Source: Oehlia diaphana
Taxonomy: Eukaryota > Glomeromycota > Glomeromycetes > Glomerales > Glomeraceae
DNA length: 16,098 bases
NCBI GenBank assembly: GCA_003833135.1
Contig: QZLH01001684.1
Location: 1-16,098, forward strand
Reading direction: 5' to 3'
The translations under genes and the position numbers were made by a program. The number at the start of each line of letters is the position of its first letter. Position 1 is the first letter of the stretch. Positions 5,614 through 16,007 of this stretch are shown piece by piece. The notes below the pieces were generated by a model, which searched no databases, had not been told where the DNA came from, and saw only the letters and a list, made by a program, of their open reading frames with translations.

Positions 5614-8092
5614 ATGGATGAATCTATTGAAAGGTGTGTATCATATTTAATTTCTCATCAGGTGAATTGTAATTATAATTTTATTATTTCTTGTTTGAAT
5701 TTATCCTAGAGGGCTAAAAAAACCCAAGAACGATGATGTAGCCATGGTACAAACGACAGAAACGACAAAAACCACGGAAACCACAAAAGTTGTAAAGGAT
5801 GAAGATGATGGTATAACCAAAGATAAAAAATTAGTGACTGAAATTACTACTACAACAACAGAAAAAACAGAATCCGGTACAACATTTTATACACAAATTA
5901 AAAGTAAATTCGAACAAGTATTTCACGAATTTATTCCCGAAAGTTTACAAAATAATCGCAAAGTTGTTCATGCATTTGATAATTTAAGAGAGAATGTATT
6001 AAAAAAGACTAATGATAAGTCAATTAATCCTGAAATTGAATGGGATGCTGAAGTTAGAAAATCTAATGAATTATGTGAGGATGAAAAAAAATTCTTGAAA
6101 GAAAGAAAAGAATTTATAAAAGAAGCTTTTGCTAAATATGTTGGAGTTGGTATTGAAGAAATTCATGTTGATGATATTCCCGTGATCGCATTTGCTGGAA
6201 GTGGTGGTGGATTTAGGGCTATGATTGCCACCACAGGTAAAATATTTCTCTTATAATTATAACCGTTGTTATTATTTACTAAAAATGATAAATATATATT
6301 AGCTTATATGAGAGCATTGCAAGATTCTGGATTATACGACTGTGGCATTTATTTTAGTGGTAAGTAAATAAAGAATTATTAAATAATTATTAAACACGAA
6401 ATTTTAATCACTATTTTATCTAATTTTTCTTAGGCCTAAGTGGAAGTTGTTGGAATTTAGCAACTCAATATTCTTCAATATGCGCCACAAAAGAAAATCC
6501 TGTTCAGGCTTTATTAGATTTTTATAAAGAAAATTTAACACATAATATAGCAAGCCCTAAAGGATTGTTAAAAGCTTTATCAAATAATTCATCACCTGAA
6601 ACGGCAGTTGAATTGGTATTTGGTGGATTAGTTGAAAAAAAAGCAGAAGGTTTGGATTTACATGTGGTTGATGTTTATGGATCTTTATTGGGAGCTAGAA
6701 TTTTAGTTGGACATGATCCGGAATCTCAACGTCTGGATTTTAAATTAAGTCAACAAAGACGATTTATAGAAGGAGGTAAACAAATGATGCCTATTTATAC
6801 TGCGTAAGTAATACTTTATTTAATTCTAAAATTTTTTTGGAGGAAAACGTTAAGATTATTTAAATTTTTAGTATTCATCATAATCGACCTTGGAAGGATT
6901 CGTTGGATGAAAAGGCATCAGCATTTGTGGAAAATTATGAGCAAGTATGGACTGAATATAGTAAGAAGAAGGATCATATGGCTTGGTATGAATTTACCCC
7001 ATTTGAAGTAGGTTGTGACGAACAAGCTGGTAAGCACACATACAAATTCTATCTAGTTTAAATTTCTTTAATTTAAAATGTAAAATCCTTTTTTTTTTTC
7101 TAGCATGGGTACCTACGTGGGCTTTGGGTCGTAAATTTGAATTTGGAAAGAATGTTAATCGTTTACCAGAAATAAATTTATGCCAATTAATTGGGTATGT
7201 TGAGAAAGAATTATGATTTTCAATTAAAAATTTACGATACTTATTTACTTATTTCCTGTTTTTCGTAGAATAATGGGTGCAGCACCGAGTGCTCCTATTT
7301 ATATTGATGTTCGACAATTTGAGCACTTCTTACCTGAAGGTTGGCTGAAGACAGAATGGAAAAGATTATATGAAGGGGTATGTGTGACTCACAAGAAGAA
7401 TTAATTCCTATATTCTTCCGTTTAGATACTTGACGCTAAATTACTTCTTTTTAAATTTACAGGCTATGGAAGATCTTGGAGAAGAAGAAAGATGGAAATT
7501 TGAAGGACACCATTTAGTTCCGACAGCGGAAATATATAATTATATATATCATTTAAATCCTCCACCGTATGAACTTGGGTTAGTGAATAACCAAATTTTA
7601 GAATTGATCGATGCCGGTGCATCAAACGATTTGCCATTATACCCATTGGTTCATCCAAGTAGAGAAGTGGATATAATCATAGGATTTGATTGTTCAAGCC
7701 AAATTATCAATCATGATTTTTTTGAACAGGAACAATCAGTTTTCACTTCACGTAAAGGAATAACAAAAGTAGCACGTGATGTGGAAAATAAATACTGTGA
7801 AGTTTACGATTATGTACCAAATGGCAAGTCTGATGGATACACGACTCCTGCCGTTTATCAAAATACATTCTGTTATTTGCCTTACTTACCTAATGATAAA
7901 GTTGATAAAACTTTTGTACCTAGTACCGCTAAATTTGCTTCTTTCGCTAATTTTACTTACACTCCTGATCAAATTGATTTAATGGTTAGACTGGCTAAAC
8001 AAAATTGGTTAGAAGTTGAAGAAAAAGTTAAAGGTGTCGTTATTGACGCTTGGAAGAAGAAAAGGGATAAAAGATTGAGTAATTCGAAGTAA
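5614..8092 (+). CDS. Cytosolic phospholipase A2-type lipase, 8 exons
   Basis: The product should hydrolyse fatty acyl esters of membrane glycerophospholipids using a Ser/Asp dyad. Exons: 5614-5633, 5710-6236, 6303-6359, 6434-6803, 6872-7029, 7104-7194, 7269-7377, 7463-8092. They total 1962 nt, 653 residues, with every junction GT..AG and in frame. Exon 1 codes for six residues and two bases; it gives an ATG better than the internal one at 5744. Motifs: GSGGGFRAM (170-178, oxyanion glycines and Arg176), GLSGSCW (202-208, nucleophile Ser204), WYEFTPFEVG (363-372), AWVPTWALGRKF (378-389) and DAGASNDLPL (from Asp494, catalytic). Residues 19-65 are a Thr/Glu/Lys-rich tail with TTETTK twice. There is no signal peptide, membrane segment or C2 domain, so it is likely soluble and cytosolic. 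The C-terminus is basic. It belongs to the PLA2/phospholipase B catalytic domain family. A coding-intact gene; expression is not shown. Confidence 0.93.
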
Positions 8093-8510
8093 AATGAATT
8101 TATAGTATTTATTTTATTAATTTATTATTAAAAAATTTTATAACATAAACTGCATATACATATATTGGATTGCTTAAGTAAGAATCAACAGTGATTACGA
8201 ATTCAGAAGTTGTTTTATTGTAAAAGCTTCCGTTTATTGATATTTCAGCTTTACTTTATGATAATCACTTAGAACTAACAATTAACAATCGCTTGAATCG
8301 ATAATTTAGCGCACAAATTTTTATGATACTCTTACGGTACAACACCGAACATGTACCGCGCTTATATAAAAAGATATAAAATTTGGGATGAAGGCAAACT
8401 TAATAAATTTTTTATTGGTTTTTTTTTGTGTATGATAAATCTATAGCATGTGTTATTGTTTATTTTTCCCACAACCATAATGTGCAGATTGTTAAAGATA
8501 AAATACTACT
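8093..8510. other. 3' flank of the phospholipase gene and spacer
   Basis: AT-rich sequence after TAA 8090-8092 contains ATTAAAAAAT about 35 bases downstream, a possible weak polyadenylation signal; no AATAAA lies close. A TATATAAAAAG at about 8364-8374 follows a slightly GC-richer patch (CATGTACCGCGC), which could be an isolated promoter, but no gene starts behind it on the plus strand. Confidence 0.35.
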
Positions 8511-9082
8511 TTATATATGTAAACTGTTATGTTTTAACTTTAAGTCCACATTCCAGCCAAAAGCTAGTTGTTCTAGTATCGTCTCAAACATCAAGAAAGC
8601 AGTCCTAGGGACTGTTTCACTATCATCTTTTTCTGACCCTTTTCCGTTCTTTTGATTGCCCTCAAAGATGTCGTGGATGAACTTTTTCATTTCTTGTAGC
8701 TTCTTTTTTAGCGGACGAGTGAAACGGCAAGAGCTTTATTTCTATTCATTTCGCATATTCACCCATTCATGTCGTTCATTCTCCAATTTATATTGTTCAT
8801 TTCTCCCATTCAAATCGTTCATACTCTCGTTCATCCATCTTATATGTATCATTCATTCTCTTATCCATATCGTTCATTCCCTGTTCATTCTCTCGTCAAT
8901 ATCGTATAGTTCCCTCTCTTATCCATATCGTTTATTCTCTCGTTCATATCATTCATATCTGACTTATATTCCGTAAACTTGCGATTTAAAAAGTTAATAT
9001 GGTTTTTGCAAACTCTCAGTTCTTGTTGAATTTTCTGCTTACGAATGTTGATGTGATAAGGCGCATCCTTGTGGCTATTTGT
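8511..9082 (-). pseudogene. Dead coiled-coil protein gene
   Basis: The minus strand from 9082 reads about 55 uninterrupted codons, including KIQQELRVCKNHINFLNRKF, then a heptad-like run MNDMNERINDMDKR. Stops and frame changes follow between about 8900 and 8715, where the DNA carries imperfect 15-21 bp repeats (TTCATTCTCTCGTTCATATCG type) that encode the coiled coil. From about 8715 a second open part reads LKKKLQEMKKFIHDIFEGNQ, then an acidic serine patch and a hydrophobic end closing at TAA 8511-8513. An acidic/amide-rich coiled coil followed by a compact C-terminal region is visible, but I do not recognise the family. No intact start is found. The plus-strand open frames over the same bases are Ser/Phe-rich shadows of it. 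Repeat slippage probably broke the gene. Confidence 0.55.
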
Positions 9083-9281
9083 TTATTTAAAAAAAGAACC
9101 ACAAAAATATTATATGATGCAAGCTTGATTATCAAATGTTGGATTTTGGAATACAGGATAGCACTGTTCAAGAGGGAGACACTTATCAAACATTATGATA
9201 TTATTTAGACTATTGCTTTATAGAAATTTAGAATTAAAGAGATTGGAAAAGAATTTTGGAGAAATTGAAAAAAAAACGTAA
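9083..9281. other. Spacer, nothing clear
   Basis: No gene, repeat or motif stands out. The sequence is moderately AT-rich and may hold more of the decayed gene to its left. Confidence 0.3.
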
Positions 9282-9446
9282 GATGATCATTTTACTGATC
9301 CTCCCAAATTTTACAAGTTATATCACATGACATTATATGAAGCATTTGTAATGGACGTGATGAATAAATTCGGTAATTTAATATTAAATAAATCCTGTAT
9401 TGAGATTATATATGATGATTTAAAATTTTATATTTTTATACATTAA
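9282..9446 (+). pseudogene. Short coding fragment, unknown
   Basis: A 54-codon open stretch between stops at 9279-9281 and 9444-9446 reads as ordinary protein, for example DPPKFYKLYHMTLYEAFVMD, with a balanced composition unlike the surrounding A/T noise. An internal ATG at about 9327 could start a peptide of about 39 residues. No domain is recognised. Probably a fragment of a larger gene. Confidence 0.3.
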
Positions 9447-9710
9447 AAAAAGACAATGGAAGAAGAGATACATAATCTTAAACTTTTATTATAATTTTCA
9501 TCATTATTGTCTCTATTACAATTACAATGATATTATTATTAATAGAAGATGACATGTGACATATACCACAATCTAATTGGCTTATAAAAAAAAAAAAAAG
9601 AATTATAATTACTATACCTTTTGAGCATATCAGAGTAAATATAACAGATTTTTATAAAAAACCAAAAAATAAGCAAAAATTATAGATAAACGAAACAAAC
9701 TAAAATATGA
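9447..9710. other. AT-rich spacer, no gene seen
   Basis: Contains an A-run at 9588-9599 and short open stretches without recognisable motifs. Confidence 0.3.
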
Positions 9711-10024
9711 ATCAAGAGAAAGGAGCCAAAAAAAAAGAAGAAAATAAATCCCTTTCATAAATTCTGCAAGTCCTCCAATTTCTTCGTAGATGAATACTTC
9801 TCTTGCGAAATGCGAAACCAAGGCAATATGTATTTAAATACCAAAAGAAATTTTTACTGAAGAACATATTGAACAAATTTGCAATTGTACAAAATAATAA
9901 CCTGCCAAAGCAAAGCGAAGGGAAGTACGGAACTTTTTTACACGATTTAAATTCAATGTATAATATAATTCCGGCCTATGAAAAAAATTCTGAACAAACT
10001 CAGACATGTGATCTATTTTATTAA
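9711..10024 (+). pseudogene. Frameshifted coding fragment, unknown
   Basis: Two overlapping plus-strand frames follow each other. The first, 9711-9860, starts with a lysine-rich patch and includes KFCKSSNFFVDEYFSCEMRN. The second, 9803-10024, starts MRNAKPRQYVFKYQKKFLLK and continues to a polar C-terminus ending at TAA 10022-10024. The two overlap by 58 bases and look like one protein with a shift between about 9800 and 9860. If the second frame were a real small gene it would encode 73 residues. No family is recognised. Confidence 0.3.
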
Positions 10025-11617
10025 TAATCTTATTACTAGAAATTAATTCCAACAATACTACCTTTTAATTATTATATACTTAGAAATAAGTTAATGTGAT
10101 GTATAATGGAATTTTACAATGAATATTGCAGATACCTAAAGTTCATTTCAATATTGTACGCAAATAAATATTGATGAAAATATGATCCTATAAAGCCTTG
10201 CGATAAATAATGATACTGTATGATAGAACAAAAATAATATAATTCATTATTTTGGTAAATTATAATATAGTATGGAGAATAAAAGAATGGGTTGATCTAT
10301 TCTCCTATTTAGAATACCTGTCAAATTGCATCAATGTCTTTATGTGGTTTCAAAGTTATTTCAAAGTAAAACAGAAAAGGTTTTTTCCATAATATATTAA
10401 ATATTTTATTATATTTTTAACATAAAGATAATTAAGATTTCCGTAGTGTAGTTTATTAATAAACAAGCAGAACAGCAGATCAAAGAGCAGATACGATGGT
10501 GAATGAACAATTATGTTAAATCTAAATAATCGTTTTATCATCACATTGAATATCACATTTTATATTAAGTTGTCAGTAAAAAAAATCCATAAATTATTAA
10601 TAAGTATTAGTAACGCTGCTAATAATATACTGTATTTCACAAAAGAACTTAACTGAAAAGAAGTTAATTATGATCATAAAAAATACATTATACAGTTTGC
10701 CGCAATACCAATGAAACTTTCTCTTGTTGATATACTATCGGAAAACTTGATACATTTTTAATTAAAAAAAAATAAAAAAACACGGTAAAAAACTTACAAT
10801 AGCAAATAAAGGATGCAGTTTGCTATTTTAATTATAAGAGAGTTAAGCGGTGAATTTGATGACATAGATTAAATACATAAGTTTAAAGGAATGATGGGAT
10901 ACTCTGGAGTAGGTATAGACTTATTTTGAGACAACATCTTTTATTCAATATGAATTACCATTACCGCAATAATTCCAGGTAAGTAATTATTAGTGAGTTG
11001 TATAATTTCCTGAATTCCATAATGTTCCTTTTATTTAAATTTCCGAATTTCATTCCATTCACATAAAAAAAACCATCAATTTAAACGTTCGAAGTCTGGC
11101 TGAGAGAACACCTAATTTGGAAATTATTAAGAGAAATTCAATTGTGTCACTGAACACGGCGGAAATGTCTTTAATTTTTAGTGATAGCGTATAAAGATAA
11201 CAAGTCCCCAAGTACTTTTATCCGGGCGGAGTTCGGGACTGAGATTGACATAATGAAAGATCTCGGGAACTCAAATTACAAATTAATTAAAATCAAAAGA
11301 AAATGATTTGTGATAATAATACTTGCTAAAAGTGACACGAGAAAATCGTATATTCACATGAAGATATGCGGGATATCTGATATGCACCGCGTCGTCCCTC
11401 GAATCGAGTATTATTGTTTCACCTGCATTTATTTATGTATCGGCAGCGTAATAGTATGAAGTTACAACATGAATACAAAAAAAAAAAATGGCAAATAAAA
11501 TTTTGACCAACGCAAGCATTTAATCAATTATTAATTTTTTTAGAAAAAAAAAAAAATCTCACATTATTATTATACAATATTAAAAAAAAATAAATAAAAA
11601 TAAAATAAATGTAATTT
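10025..11617. other. Gene-free spacer
   Basis: No credible gene in 1.6 kb. Small structures seen: a perfect 14-bp palindrome GTTTATTAATAAAC at 10451-10464; a 9-bp stem AATAGCAAA/TTTGCTATT at 10798-10806 and 10819-10827; and a GC-richer patch at about 11200-11410 with GAGTTC at 11229-11234 facing GAACTC at about 11268-11273, and CTCGAATCGAG at 11398-11408. The last stretch (11540-11610) is A-rich and should be the 3' flank of the minus-strand gene that follows. Confidence 0.45.
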
Positions 11618-13138
11618 CTAATGTTTTTTACTTTCATCTACTAAATGATTATGATATCTTTTCATATAACTTGCAAATGTACTTCTACCCATCGTATAAA
11701 GTTTATTCGCGTTCGACCCAACCATTAAATCTACCAAAGGTATAATGAATTTATACATATTTTGTTTATCAAGGGTATTAATTACTTGATTTAAAGGTTC
11801 TAATTCCTCTTCAAAATCAGACATCATGTAAGCACATGGAAATGTTTGAAATATGACTTGTAAAGGAGGAGAAGATTTTGGTACATCACTAGCAATATAA
11901 ATACGTGTAAATCGAGAAAATTTTGTTGCACTTGGAGCAAGTTTAATATTCTTAAAACATAATTCATGTCTTTCTGAATCAGTTAAATTATTGTAAAGAT
12001 TCATATTAATTTTGTTAAAATCAGGCATATCTTTCCTAATATTACTTATCACATTCGCTATACGTTCATCTGCTAAAACTTTATAATGTCCATCACCAGC
12101 TCTTCCATGAAATGATAAATAATTAAAAGTTCCACCCATTTTATCTGAAATTCTTTTTGCAACATTTAACATAATCTCATTTTTAGGAAGAATTGATTTT
12201 TGCATTACATAAAAAAAATCTTCACTTTTCTCTGATTGTCTTATAAAAGTACCAGGACCAAATAAACTTGCAAAAACTAAAAGTTTTTGTGGATTATTTT
12301 TAAATTGATTTAAAATATAATATTTTTGAATTCTTCCATCCGCGATTGGTCCAATTTTTTGAGGTGGAATTGAAGATTCAAAGAAAGCATGATATCCTGC
12401 ATAAAGTTTATCATAATAAACATCTTTTTCTTCATCAACTATTTTTAATTGTTCATGAACTAATTTTGGTATATTTACTCGATGATTATAAATTATTTTA
12501 ACATGTTTTTCAATGAATGACAGATCAAATAATTGATTCCAAGTAGTTAACATATATGAATTATGAAAATCGATACAATTTTTAATAGATTTTCTTGGAT
12601 TATTTATTTTTTCCATAAGACAATCTTGTTCTAAATTTGATTTATCAGATTTTAATGGGAGTAATCTATTTAACATTAAATCATAATCCGTATAACCGAA
12701 ACGTTTTCCTAATAATAACGGAGGTAATATTAACGTACGATTTAAAGACCAAGCTAAAAATATAGCATTTTCGAAAGCAATCCTTTGATTATGTAAACCA
12801 GAATGCGGAACATAGGTTAAAAATCTTTCTGAATCTAGAGGATCTACCGGTAGAGGTTCAGGTTTTATTAAAATTGGAGTATCTATTTCCGTAATCGTTT
12901 CATTTATATTTTCAATATTTTTTTTATCTTTAATATCATTAAATTTTAAGCAAATTCCAGAATTAGCTTTGTTACATGGGATGATATCAGTAAATATTGA
13001 TGATAATTCATCAGTGAATATGTATAATATTATTACAGTAAATATGATTAAAAAGTAAACGTATTTTCTTATTCTTTGTGCTTGTGATGATTGTGATGTG
13101 GTTGAAAGAATGCCATTTATTGGATATTTGATAACCAT
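11618..13138 (-). CDS. GDP-fucose protein O-fucosyltransferase-like type II membrane protein
   Basis: A single uninterrupted frame of 506 codons. Residues 1-25 are basic and polar, 26-41 form one hydrophobic membrane segment, and the rest should face the lumen of the secretory pathway, the usual topology of Golgi glycosyltransferases. FLTYVPHSGLHNQRIAFENA (106-125) followed by FLAWSLNRTLILPP (127-140) matches the N-terminal core of the GDP-fucose O-fucosyltransferase domain, where the asparagine and Ala-x-x-Leu-x-R-T-L-x-P pattern is conserved. HGRAGD (344-349) corresponds to the H-x-R-x-G-D type sugar-nucleotide motif, and VDLMVGSNANKLYTMGRSTF (469-488) to the C-terminal D-x-x-x...S-x-F motif. 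Sequons lie at Asn79, Asn133 and Asn384. It probably transfers fucose or a related deoxyhexose to protein or glycan; donor and acceptor are not shown. There are no introns. The codons are A/T-ending like the phospholipase gene. Confidence 0.85.
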   Translation of the reverse strand: MVIKYPINGILSTTSQSSQAQRIRKYVYFLIIFTVIILYIFTDELSSIFTDIIPCNKANSGICLKFNDIKDKKNIENINETITEIDTPILIKPEPLPVDPLDSERFLTYVPHSGLHNQRIAFENAIFLAWSLNRTLILPPLLLGKRFGYTDYDLMLNRLLPLKSDKSNLEQDCLMEKINNPRKSIKNCIDFHNSYMLTTWNQLFDLSFIEKHVKIIYNHRVNIPKLVHEQLKIVDEEKDVYYDKLYAGYHAFFESSIPPQKIGPIADGRIQKYYILNQFKNNPQKLLVFASLFGPGTFIRQSEKSEDFFYVMQKSILPKNEIMLNVAKRISDKMGGTFNYLSFHGRAGDGHYKVLADERIANVISNIRKDMPDFNKINMNLYNNLTDSERHELCFKNIKLAPSATKFSRFTRIYIASDVPKSSPPLQVIFQTFPCAYMMSDFEEELEPLNQVINTLDKQNMYKFIIPLVDLMVGSNANKLYTMGRSTFASYMKRYHNHLVDESKKH

Positions 13139-13260
13139 TTTTTTAAAATTATTTTTTCTTTTTCTAATCTTAATTCAATAAAAAGAGGGAATCCGAAAAA
13201 TATTTGATCAATTTAAATAAAAAAGAAACAATATTACACAAAAAAAATTGTTTATATTAG
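13139..13260 (-). promoter_or_regulatory. 5' leader and possible TATA of the fucosyltransferase-like gene
   Basis: On the minus strand the ATG is preceded by AAAAAA, a favourable fungal context. TATAAAC is read from 13256 to 13250, about 112 bases before the ATG, which would give a leader of roughly 80 bases. In DNA this AT-rich a TATA match alone is weak evidence. Confidence 0.3.
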
Positions 13261-15830
13261 GCCGTTATTAATTTAAAATTTTTAAAATTCTTTCCTAACT
13301 AAATATGGAAAGGTTTGTTACAACTTTCCCCTGTCACTTTTTAACTTTTTAATCCATTACTACATTGCGATCGACATCAGATTTTTACAAAATTACAAAT
13401 AACGGTTTACAGCATTCGTTCAAAATTTCCTTACCTAATCTGCTGTTATTTTAATATTTTTGTTTTTTTTTTTTTTTTATGATAATTCATTAAATTCTGA
13501 ATTATTAAATCATTATATGCAGGAGTTATTTCCTTATTATATTTTTGCTTTGTTATTAAGTAAACTTTTTTTTTTTAAAAAAAAAAAAAATCATTTTTTT
13601 TTAGTAAGAAGGATTATTTCATTGTTAAAATTTCTAGAATTCTATTTAATTCTCTCTTCACTTTATGTAAATCTAAACATAATATAAACTAGTTTATATT
13701 AATGTTTTAGGTTGTGCTAATAAATATACAAACAATCGAAATTGTAACAGTCAATAAAAAACAATTCTAACTTTGTAATACTTGGAAGTCATCTCTCAAC
13801 TCTATTGATATTGAAAGGTTTAATATTCACAATATAAATATATATGTAATTTTTGTGAGAGATTTTTAATCATACGATGCCACTTTTCCATATATGAAAT
13901 TCAAAGTTAAATTTTCATTTCTGATAGTGTTACTTTCCCGATATATTATATCATGAAACAAAATAAACTAAAATAGAATATTTAGCTATAATTTTTTTAA
14001 TCTTAATACAGCTTCATTTATAACCTTCGCTTTAACAACTCAGGGTAGTTGCATGAGTTTGATCCTGTCAGGGTAACTGAACTCACCAGTCAGGTAGTCA
14101 GGTACAATGTTTGTGATCATCCCTTTTAACGTTTGACGCTTAACCCTAAATAATATATAATAGACCACTGTTAAAAAAAGGAAAATCAAATCTGAAACTA
14201 TTCTTAAAAAAAAAAAAAAAATAACATTTAAATTTATTCCTTTTTAATCGTAATGTGTAAGTAAATACCTTCTTTTTATTGGTTTTATTTATAGGGTTAG
14301 AAATTTAGTTCATATATATTATTATCCGATACATTTACATCCTTTTCTAACAGGGACTATGCATCCTGATACATTTAAACAACGAAAAAAATTATTCTTA
14401 ATTTATAACTTCTAATAGTGAGTTCTTTATTATGTAAGATAATATATTACGTGATTTGTTGTCGTGTCCTTCCCGTAATGAATCTAATGATTAATGATAC
14501 GACGTTGATTTTTATATTTTAATAAGCCTTTTTTAAAATATACAATATAAATATCAAGATTTTTGTTGGAGAAATAAAAACTAATTTTAATTGAACTGAA
14601 AAGTTGAGATGAGAAACTTTTTTTTATATTATGCGATTAAATTGGGTTAGCAGTGCATCCTTCTTTCGTAAAACTTTTTTTATAAAAAATAAATTTTCTT
14701 GTATTAGTAATGATAAATATTCAAAAAATCAAATATATATATACACAATAAAATTCGATATAACCATCCGTTATATTGGTAATATTAATTATAGATTATG
14801 ATAATCCGTTCTAGACTCCGTAAATATCAAGGTTCATATTTGTTAACATTATTATAAATCCATAATACATTTAATTAATCTTTTATTTTTATTGAGAATA
14901 AATTATTTTATTTATTTAATTTATTTTGGACAATGCGATTTTCATTGAGAATAAATAATAATAATAGTAGTAACCTCTTGTTTCTTTAACTTAGATGATA
15001 CAAATAATAATTTGTAATTGAATAAACTGTAAAAGGGATTAAATGGATTGTAAGAAATATTAATATGTTTAAAATTTTGTAAGTATACATTTTTAGAAAT
15101 GATCAGCATCAAATGACTATTGTATCCAACAAGTTAACAAAAGTTAGTGAAATGGGACTTTGTAAAAATTTTTGAATAAAGAAAAACCCATTTCAGTTAA
15201 AAATAGGCTTTAATTATAAAAGAGAAAATAAAAGTCTACCTTTTCTTTAACAAGTATTATAATGAATCAAGTAGATATTTTTTTGTAAAAAATTTAAAGA
15301 AATAAGTAGTTTAAGAAGAAATTAATTAAGTTTTCTTATTATTCAAATTAATTAGTTAATTAACAGTTAGTGAAAAATATTACAAAATATACAGGATTTT
15401 TTTTGTACTTATATAATATTACAATATAAATTATTGTTATATCATAGTATATTTAATTTAAAGTATATAATATATATCAATAATTTTCAAATTATAATTC
15501 TGGCCAAAATTTCTATGGTAAAAAATACAGTACATTTATTTAGATATTTTGTTGAAAAAATTGCAAATAGCTGGAAAGATAAAATTTGTATGCAAAAGGC
15601 ATAGGAGATACTTGATAATTAAAAGGTAGATATTTTTTATATTTCAGTAGCTCATTTAATAGACTAATAGTTTTACTTTCATAATATTCAGATTTTTGAG
15701 TTTTGTATAATAAAAATATAATTATTATCCTTAAATATTAGAACTTTTGGTAAATTCTTAAATCTATTGCTATAATACATTAGTATGTTTTTAAATTATC
15801 TAATATCTATATATTTAAAAACACTGCAAT
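13261..15830. other. Long AT-rich spacer, no gene seen
   Basis: No credible gene in 2.5 kb. It contains homopolymer blocks (T-run 13461-13478, facing T and A runs 13567-13590, A-run 14206-14221) and a repeat of TCAGG(G)TA at 14040-14047, 14068-14075, 14090-14096 and 14098-14104. A stem GAAATGGG/CCCATTTC lies at 15149-15156 and 15187-15194. One 25-codon protein-like stretch ends near 15174. The open frame at 13460-13687 is a translation of T and A runs. Confidence 0.5.
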
Positions 15831-16007
15831 CACGTGGACGTTATGTTTAGACTACCCACATAAATAACCATTTACAATTGTGTGACCGCATCATGCGATC
15901 TTGATATTTATATATATAATAACGCGTCAAAAATAATTACGCGTTTAGTTTTTATTTTTTCTTTCTCCTTTTTCTTTGGTATTGAAGAAAAAAAAAGCGC
16001 ACGAAAA
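15831..16007 (+). promoter_or_regulatory. E-box, two MCB boxes and an SCB-like box, likely promoter
   Basis: CACGTG (E-box) lies at 15831-15836. The MluI cell-cycle box ACGCGT occurs twice, at 15922-15927 and 15939-15944, 17 bp apart, and CACGAAAA, an SCB-type word, is at 16000-16007. In fungi ACGCGT is bound by MBF and CACGAAA by SBF, which switch on G1/S genes. A T/C-rich leader follows. The gene served would start right of the window on the plus strand, or could lie leftwards where none is seen. These C/G-rich hexamers are rare in this A/T background. Confidence 0.45.

Noticed and set aside
7464..7658. Minus-strand open frame inside the last phospholipase exon
   Set aside because: Antisense shadow of a clearly coding exon with conserved catalytic Asp494.
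7776..7982. Plus-strand open frame of Leu and Ile runs
   Set aside because: Out-of-frame shadow of the same exon.
8656..8976. Plus-strand open frame rich in Ser, Phe, Ile and His
   Set aside because: It is the reverse of the coiled-coil pseudogene; the composition comes from the repeats read backwards.
10356..10556. Minus-strand 66-codon frame
   Set aside because: Leu/Ile/Phe/Tyr-rich noise in AT-rich spacer with no domain, signal or context.
11398..11408. CTCGAATCGAG, similar to a tRNA B-box region
   Set aside because: No cloverleaf arms, acceptor pairing or anticodon loop could be drawn around it on either strand.
13460..13687. Open frame with Phe and Lys runs
   Set aside because: Translation of T and A homopolymers; no protein-like pattern.
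14055..14067. GAGTTTGATCCTG resembles the start of bacterial 16S rRNA
   Set aside because: The bases that follow do not continue the rRNA sequence and no other rRNA segment is present; a chance match of 13 bases.
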